Shown here piece by piece: positions 57,385-64,000 of a stretch of DNA of 64,000 bases. How positions within the stretch are numbered: the first letter of the stretch is position 1; each line of letters begins with the position of its first letter. Origin of the DNA: Hyaloperonospora brassicae (Eukaryota; Oomycota; Peronosporomycetes; Peronosporales; Peronosporaceae); NCBI GenBank assembly GCA_947650285.1, contig CANTFL010001327.1, forward strand, positions 124,001-188,000, read 5' to 3'. A program made the position numbers and the translations under genes. The notes beneath the pieces are model-generated. The model did not search any database. It saw only the letters and a program-made list of their open reading frames with translations, and had not been told where the DNA came from.

Positions 57385-57649
57385 GATGCGCGTAGCGAAG
57401 CAGTGACACGTTGGGAAGGGAACCTGAAGAGCTACGAATGTCTTTTCCTTGTGGACTCACTCGAAAGACCTTTTTTTCAACGGACTGTTTTGTGTTGTGC
57501 AGCTCTTCTTCTGTCTATCACTATCGACCAACGAGACGATGTTCGGGCTTTGTCAGTAACATTTTGTGCCCCAATTGAGGTCACACTTATGACCACTGGA
57601 ATCAAAGTAGCACCTCATGGTGAGTGAGAGGGTCTGCGTGTGTGTACAC

Positions 57650-57709
57650 GTATGAAGCAGACATGTATGGAGCAGATATGTATGGAGTAGACATGCATGG
57701 TGCAGCCAC
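57650..57709 (+). repeat. Four-copy 15-bp minisatellite
   Basis: Four consecutive units of the form gtatggagcagacat (variants with aag, gta and gtgc) lie about 270 bases upstream of the start of the large two-TM protein gene. Confidence 0.75.
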
Positions 57710-58247
57710 TTAGCAAGTCACTATACTTCATGTGCTGATCTCCTTGTTGAGCCACGAGTCAAAAGGTAACGTCACATTGAAGATAATAGATGACTTTCGC
57801 ATGTGCGCGTGACGCTCGTGAAATTGTTGCTCCTTCTTTCTTGCTCTTTATTTGCATGTGGTTTGTGCGATCGTCACCTTCACTAGTCCAGCACTGCACA
57901 TAAACAACAACGACATCCATTAGATGACCTTTGCCACATAAACCCAGGAGCTTGTCCTTGCAAGCGTGTGGTATGTTCGTTTTGAGTATCATCAGCAAGT
58001 CAAGCGCAATAGCATGAACAACAACAAATACTGTGACTGCTTCACTTTGTATGCGCTAGAACTCGCTCATTGTTGCAGAGCTCGCACAAGCCAAAGACCC
58101 ATCGTCTACAAGAGGTACCTCCGGTGAACTGGTCACATGAGCACATCCAGTAGTCGGTTGCCTCGGTGGTGGTGAGATACAAGCAGCCTTGCAGCCTTGG
58201 CGGTCGTGACATTTCCAGCTTCTTGTGTGCAACTGTAGAAGCGAGAC

Positions 58248-58517
58248 CTACCGTGCTGTGGCGCTCAGCCTTTCGTCGGAACTTCTAGGGAGGTCTGAGT
58301 TCTTGACTCGAGTCTTCTTACGGCTTGGCGGCTGATGAAAGTCGTCTGAACTTGACATTACAACATTCGTGTCATCTGAGGTCTTCACGACACTCGCTTC
58401 AACGATTGACCCAAGATCGGCAGAGTTGGGAAGCACGAGACTTCGTCGTCTATCTCGCGCACGTTTACGCGTTGCTGATAGACACAAAAAGTATCGCACT
58501 GTTAGTTTGTAAAGCAA
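58248..58517 (-). CDS. Possible last exon of the 58.5-60.1 kb gene
   Basis: The open frame reads VRYFLCLSATRKRARDRRRS, LVLPNSADLGSIVEASVVKT and QPPSRKKTRVKN before the stop at 58248. It overlaps the end of the preceding gene in another frame. Read upstream it stays open through SAIRVAVPLLYKL. A short intron ending at ACACAG or ACTCAG (58540-58546) could connect it, replacing the weak C-terminal tail of the main model. The basic clusters would be nuclear-localisation-like. Alternative: an antisense or chance frame. Confidence 0.35.
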   Translation of the reverse strand: MLYKLTVRYFLCLSATRKRARDRRRSLVLPNSADLGSIVEASVVKTSDDTNVVMSSSDDFHQPPSRKKTRVKNSDLPRSSDERLSATAR

Positions 58518-60094
58518 AGGAACAGCAACACGAATGGCTGAGTACCTGTGTCACGGGTTATCAAGCGGGACTGATTATTTGCACGACTTCGTTTTGCCTG
58601 GTTTGCGTAGTGTCCAGACACCTGGTCAAAAGCGCTGGACCAGCTGTTCCAAACGTTTTCCCGAGCATCGTTCACTGCAGCTCGAAAAACCACATCTTCA
58701 CCGTTACACACGATCTTCTCGGATATCGTACGCTCTGCTCCGGACCCGAAAAAGTCGTTATCAATGATGCAACTCGAGCCGATATCAATTCCTAGTGTTG
58801 CCATAAACAACGACGTTGCTTTCTTCCCCGACTCCGAAGGCTCAGATCGTTGCGCTACTCGTTCAGCAACCGTGTCACGCGACTTTCGTTCGTGCACCTC
58901 GTTTTCTTCATCACGTAATAGATGAAGCACTGGGTCGACCTCGTGCGCATTGGTATACTCCAGGTACCGTTGCTCATAATCCCGCAAAGGGATACGGGTG
59001 CCCGTAACAGTGTCAGTGTACTCGAACAGTCCGTGTTCGTTTCGACGATGCTTTGCTTTCGTATGCATTTCACGCTGCGAGTCTGCGTCTTTCCACTCCT
59101 GGTTTGCTCGGTTTAGATAAACCATGAGCTTGTCCAAGGTTTTCTTGCGGTACTCTGGATCGGCGGAAAACTTGGGTACCTGCTTTGTCATGGGTCCTAG
59201 ATGATATCCAGTGTTCGCATACACCTGCTCAGCAATTGCGTATCCTTCAGCACTCTGCTCGTCCAGCTTTGTGTACCTCCTCACAAAGCGTCGGAGCTCT
59301 TCTTTTTTTCGTTTCGACGTCATCTCGTCAGTCGTCTCCATAGCCGCGGCGTCCTTCATGCGTTCCGTTAGCATTGCCAAAAACTCGTCACGGTGCATCG
59401 CTTCGGCAAATGGTTCTGCAAGAGTACACGCCGCCAAAGCATCAGGCGATATGTCAGCACACTAACAGATCTCACCTCGTGAACAAAAGCACATCATTCC
59501 GTGCGTACCTGGCTTGAACGTCAGGCTGACTCGGTGGCCATCCACCAAATGGATATCCACACCCCGCACTGAGTCGTTCTTCGTATCGTGCACTGTAGTC
59601 GGCAGCACATCAACGACTCGTGTGGTAGACAGAAATAGCGCAACCGCCGACTTGTTCGTCATGTTCTGCTCCCCGTTCCTGCCCACCCCCAGTGCGTCCG
59701 AAGCCGACTGCAGCGTCTGCAACCACACAACGCCTCCCCCTTCTAGCTCTGTCACGCTCAGCTCTCCTGGACCCCCGTCGATGCGCACGCCATCGAATGT
59801 AACCGCCACGTGCTGGTACATGACGCAGCGACTGTTCTTTCTCTGCAGCTCTTGCTGGACACGCGATACCAATTCTTCAGACATGCGGTAGGCGTCGAGC
59901 ACGTTCATGTCCATCCGCTCAGTGTGCTGTGATTTGTTCACACTCGACACGGTCGCGGAAGAGCCCGAGCCATAAGTGGCCTCGTCCTTCACAGTCATGT
60001 GGATAGCCAGAAGTCCGTTCGTAAATTGAGAGTCGCAATTGTGAGCGATAAAATGACCCATTTCACCGCACACAGCATGTCCTCTTTTTCCCAT
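58502..60094 (-). CDS. Two-exon conserved-looking protein of unknown function
   Basis: Exon 1 is 60094-59476 and exon 2 is 59415-58502; a 60-base intron (GTGAGATCTG ... TCTTGCAG) joins them in phase 1 and gives about 510 residues. The split codon restores CSR-EPFAEAMHRDEF. Exon 1 has FTNGLLAIHMTVKDEATYGS and VMYQHVAVTFDGVRIDGGPG, beta-rich with a GVDIHLVDGHRVSL strand near its end. Exon 2 is helical and charged (KRKKEELRRFVRRYTKLDEQ, then PEYRKKTLDKLMVYLNRA). No family was recognised; no signal peptide or TM. The frame stays open upstream to 60139, and an upstream exon is possible because a GRWPEDHERF-containing exon lies at 60120-60314. The 3' end is also uncertain: an adjoining minus frame at 58248-58517 (basic, RKRARDRRRS) looks coding and could be a further exon. 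Confidence 0.65.
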
Positions 60095-60119
60095 CTGCAC
60101 GGCCAAACCCTTTTTTGTC

Positions 60120-60314
60120 TCATAACTCAACGACCTCAACGAACTTGACCTGCGAATGCAGTGGGGTAGATGGCGTTATGCCCTTCTGCTGCGACAAGGC
60201 ATTTTGTTGGCGTTTGGGCATAGCTCGATCACATACTATAAACCGCTCGTGGTCCTCAGGCCACCGGCCATCACTTGTACTGGTTATGCAGTATGAGTAG
60301 AAAAGTGTACCCAC
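60120..60314 (-). pseudogene. Possible Myb/SANT-like exon fragment
   Basis: The minus frame reads TSDGRWPEDHERFIVC followed by a GTATGT donor-like sequence. G-R-W-x-E-x-H-E-R-F is the first-helix pattern of oomycete SHAQKYF-type Myb domains. The following residues do not continue the domain, and no second helix or SHAQKYF was found in the next 1 kb. It may be an upstream exon of the neighbouring gene or a relic of a Myb gene. Confidence 0.25.
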
Positions 60315-60939
60315 TTTTCTTACTAGTCGGCTGCTACCAGTCGGATCGTCGTGGCCTGGAGTGCGAAGGCATAATCGATGTCAACTGGCTATGCTCGGTA
60401 AATGTGAGATCATTGTAATTGTGGGCTGACTTTGCTTCGTGTGAACCGCAGTAGAAGACAATCAGCACAATTTGAAACGACCACGCGCGACTAAACCCCT
60501 TGACATTCGTGCTTTGTCGACCCTCTAAGGATTCCAGAACGCATATACAGGCCATCTGGCTCTACGTGTTTTCCTTCATAATATTTAGTCGATCTGTGCC
60601 ATGTCCTTGAGGTGTCGTTGCAAATAGTTCAGTCCATCGCGCAAGCGTTGCAACGAATATCACAAGTCATAGAAAACTATTCTACAGCTGCTGTGTCGCA
60701 GCTATACCAGCTCCTTGCCATATGATGTCTTTATTTCAAATAGCTTCTTACTTCTTAAACAAGAACGCAAATTATTTGGTATCTTCAAGTTGTCTTATAG
60801 ATTATAGAATCATGACTCAAAGAGTCAACTAGCTCAGAGAACATCGACCCTTATTCGAGTCCACTAGCTCACACGCCCTCTTCTCTTGTTCAAGGGACTT
60901 ACGATTCGTAGAACCGACAACACAAAGCGCTCAAGCGTA

Positions 60940-61015
60940 TACGCTTAAAAGGGACTTTCTACCTCTTAACGACCTATAGTAGATCGTAAGAGGTAGAAAG
61001 TCCCTTTTGAGCGTA
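60940..61015. repeat. Near-perfect hairpin with 29-bp arms
   Basis: The arm 60940-60968 (tacgcttaaaagggactttc and on) pairs with 60987-61015 with one mismatch and an 18-base loop. It is preceded by the palindrome aagcgtatacgctt. It lies between two gene-poor regions and could be a tiny foldback element or a structured transcript end. Confidence 0.75.
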
Positions 61016-62049
61016 ATCTTCGGCTTTAATAATGCGAAATGACGTTCATTTAATTAGTCACACGATGATAAAATCTGTCGACGTACTTGCATGAAAGGCT
61101 TACGCTCGTAGAGAGTAGTAAACTTGAAACGTACCTCTTAGTGGGATAAACGTCCCAGCCCCCTGCAAACGTACTTAGGTCTATACTGATTTGCGTATGC
61201 GTTACAACACCAGGTAAACGTATTCATACAATGGGGCCATTAGACTGTGTTACCTTTTCAGGTGCCGTTTCCTTTTAACCACGCGAGTCTGATGCTATCC
61301 TACCATACAGGCCTCGTAAATTTTGGCCTGATTCCGATTTGCATGTACAACTAAGGACCACAAGTCTACCCGACGATACTCCATGCATTGTCGGCTGTAT
61401 ATGGAATGTCCGCTTATGAGGGAGGCTTACTGTCATCAACATAAACCGACTGCTGCACTTCCGATGCCCAACATCAGACATGAAAGTTAAGCGGTGATCA
61501 GTTCCGATGCCACTACAGCAAGAGTCATGTCATTTGCGCCACAACGGATTACAATCATTTCAATTAAGATTCAGTTTTTGTGTCACATCAAGCTATGAAA
61601 AGCTATATTATCGCTTGGACTCCTTTTATCATGTACTATGCCAGGATGAGGGCCCTCCTTATTGACACCAAAAACCAAAAGGTGTCAATGTAAGAACGTA
61701 ATAAGTAATGTTCGTCATTGATTATCCATAACGCGCAAACATCCGACAAACTACCTTCGAAGGTAGTGTTCATCACCGATCCGCTTACCGGTTGATACAG
61801 GCCAATATATCGACCAACTAAACCGCAGATTGCTGCTAGACGCGCGCAATGGGTGGTGAGCGAGTAGCTCACCACAAACACAACAAATTCGGATATAGTA
61901 GGTCAATAAAACCAATATAGGTTATATGGTTTATTATTATGAACCTTTGTGATATTGAGTAAAATTTTACTTCTCCTTCTTTGCACGTACAGGTTACGTG
62001 AGGATTTGAGGTATCCACTTGCAATGTGATTAAAATTGTATCTTATACT

Positions 62050-62449
62050 GTGTGAAAACATGCGTCCGATGCACCATTTCAAATTTCGGTAGTCAAACGA
62101 GTAGTAATTCGATCCAAGTCCGCAATGGTGCATCTCATCGTAAAAGTCAAACCATGAACTTCTTCAGCTCGGGTGCAGCAAATGAACTGTACACTTCGGA
62201 AGATATCGCTGGAGGGGTGGTGTGCATCGTAATACTACGGTCTATTTGCCGAGAAAAACGAGCTCGATATATATGATCACGAGCTTCCTGTTGCAAAGCT
62301 GCAATGCGCGGCATCACATCCACCTGTGGGTATAGTAGTTTCGGTGTCGAAGTGTCTAATGTCAACAGATGAGCTGGGTTGGGGGTACGACAGACTGTTG
62401 TGGAGTCTGAAATGGCTTGGTGCCTAGCTTTATCAAGTTGTGATGGCAC
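62050..62449 (-). pseudogene. Decayed coding fragment of unknown origin
   Basis: A minus frame at 62147-62449 reads PRIAALQQEARDHIYRARFS and SEVYSSFAAPELKKFMV to a stop. After a frame change the text continues FYDEMHHCGLGSNYYSFDYR. The continuity across the shift suggests a former gene or retroelement Gag-like region. No family was recognised. Confidence 0.3.
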
Positions 62450-64000
62450 TGCTGGTAATAAATCATTGTCGACTCACGATCGCCACATAGGGTGCATTAC
62501 CTTTATCGTGCGACTGGTGTCAAAGAAGCGTCTCGGTCAGCATGCAATCATCGGCAAGGTCACTAATGTGCGATGTGATGATTATTAATAGGCGAGGTAG
62601 CAATGTGTGATATGCGAGGTGTGATAGGTTGTCAACCGGAAGATTCCAGTAGAATTGCAGGTGGCAGAAAAGATTGCGGACTCATGGCCTGCTATCATCA
62701 ACACTTTGCACTTTACAACCATGTGCCCAGCTGCCTATACTTTGTAAACGACGTGACAGCTCTCTAGATTTGTTCACGCTGGAGTTTTTCCTATCAATCA
62801 ATCGGGTTTCCGCTATCGATCACAGTTAATGCCGACATTCCCAAATGACAGTTGCGAACTGAAAAACCGATGAATTGTGTAGCGACTATCACTGGCATAC
62901 ATGTGTTTACTCCATCTCTCGCTTCCTTCGCCAATGAACACTAACAGCACGAGAATTCCGCTTAAACAATTGATGTGGCTCCTATTACACCTTGTGTGTT
63001 CCTTAGCTCTTGTGCCGATTGTGACAGCAACGGTCATTCGGCAACAGTCACCATCCGAGTATCCGAATCTTGTCTTGCTGACAAGCCAACGTTCCTCGGA
63101 AGGGAACTATGTTGTTCAACTTTCTTGTTTTTTTTGGAATTATTACGATAATGCATACAATGTTTATGACATCCTATCCATAAGCAAACGATAATTACAA
63201 TAAAACGTTATTATATTCTCGTTTTCAAATATATGTAACTTAGTCCATTTAGTTTGTCGATGTCCTATCCGTTTGCAAACGATAGTTACAGCGAAACGTT
63301 ATGATTTAGTCACTTATTTCACAATGTATAATCTATGACGCTAAACGATGACCCATCCAATAACGATAGTTTCCTGATCACAGGACTTGAAGTTGGCATC
63401 CGTAGTCAAACTGTACTACTTCGTTTTGCTGCGTGAGGAACGCGCAGAATGCGGTAACGAGGTTATGCTCTTATTTTGAAGATGCTCGCTCTTAGTTTAC
63501 CCTGTATATTCTTCGGTCTGCGCCTATAGAAAGGGCTTACAAAGAATACACATCGTGTCCAAGCGATGTTGTGAGCTCTTCACTTTCTCAGACTATTGTA
63601 AATTTCCTGATACGTGGATGCGTCAGTTTTTGATTACGATGTGCGTAACATGTACAATGGTGAGAAATTGCGCTACATCAAGTAGCACAGCTTCAACGTC
63701 CTCGCTTGCTGCATGGCAAACGTGCGTGTAGGTTGCGATCCACGCGGCTCGTGAGAACTCGGAGATAGCTCTCAGGCCTAAAGTAGTGGAATGTACCGAA
63801 AGGTCACTCCGAAAGGTCAATGCTAATGAAACGTCACGGTTGCTCGACACAAACTCGTGAAGGGCATTATCCTCTCGGCTGTCAATCTTGTGCCATCACG
63901 GTAGCGTACGTCAAGGGATGGAATGCAAAAACTGGATCGGATTACTAAAGATAGAATGGGTATCATATGCCATGCAAGGGCAGCACGAGAGCCAGCGAGT

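Larger units (their letters stand above)
60315..64000. other. Gene-poor end of the window
   Basis: Mostly AT-rich sequence without supported genes. It contains the hairpin at 60940-61015 and a decayed coding-like stretch at 62.05-62.45 kb. The open frames near 62901-63194 and 63623-63850 show no recognisable motif. Confidence 0.4.

Noticed and set aside
59437..60139. Two separate genes, one ending and one starting near 59.45 kb
   Set aside because: A 60-base GT-AG intron joins the two frames exactly with restoration of a codon, so one gene is simpler.
1..64000. CRISPR arrays, tRNA or rRNA genes
   Set aside because: No regularly spaced direct repeats with unique spacers and no recognisable tRNA or rRNA signature were seen; the repeats present are tandem, inverted or LTR-like. 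A covariance-model scan was not possible here.

Overview
The window looks like nuclear DNA of an oomycete, most likely a plant-pathogenic peronosporalean such as a downy mildew or Phytophthora relative. Reasons: compact genes with few, short GT-AG introns; small gene islands that look GC-richer than the AT-rich, repeat-littered DNA between them; relics of a Ty3/gypsy chromovirus and a Mutator-like element; and a secreted protein with an EER motif and repeated W/Y helical units, the layout of oomycete RXLR-type host-targeted effectors. The species cannot be fixed from the sequence alone.

Layout. 1-7.2 kb: a decayed Ty3/gypsy chromovirus on the minus strand (protease, RT/RNase H, integrase and chromodomain relics, LTR-like end). 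7.2-11.1 kb: no gene seen. 11.1-15.9 kb: first island, with ERCC1 (DNA repair) followed by a divergent pair of Ctr-family copper transporter genes, one of which carries an extra heavy-metal-associated domain. 16-23.8 kb: no cellular gene; two inverted copies of a retroelement-like sequence and GATC-rich tandem repeats. 23.85-28.03 kb: a dead Mutator-like element with 26-bp inverted ends that holds a minus-strand fragment of unrelated coding sequence. 28.13-29.64 kb: a 1.5-kb element with 150-bp terminal inverted repeats and a purine-rich core. 29.65-43 kb: AT-rich, no convincing gene.

43-60.3 kb is the second island: a four-LysM protein (minus) and a DUF4833-like protein (plus) share a promoter region; then an RXLR/WY-type effector candidate, a disrupted cysteine-bearing gene of unknown function, a RidA-family enamine/imine deaminase with one intron, a large two-TM coiled protein, and a two-exon protein of unknown function. 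60.3-64 kb has no supported gene, but a strong hairpin and a decayed coding fragment.

The most unusual observation is that the whole 329-bp LysM/DUF4833 intergenic region (45167-45495) is copied with only two mismatches at 53235-53563, without the flanking coding sequences. The divergent copper-transporter pair and the sequence captured inside the Mutator-like element are the other points most worth checking.
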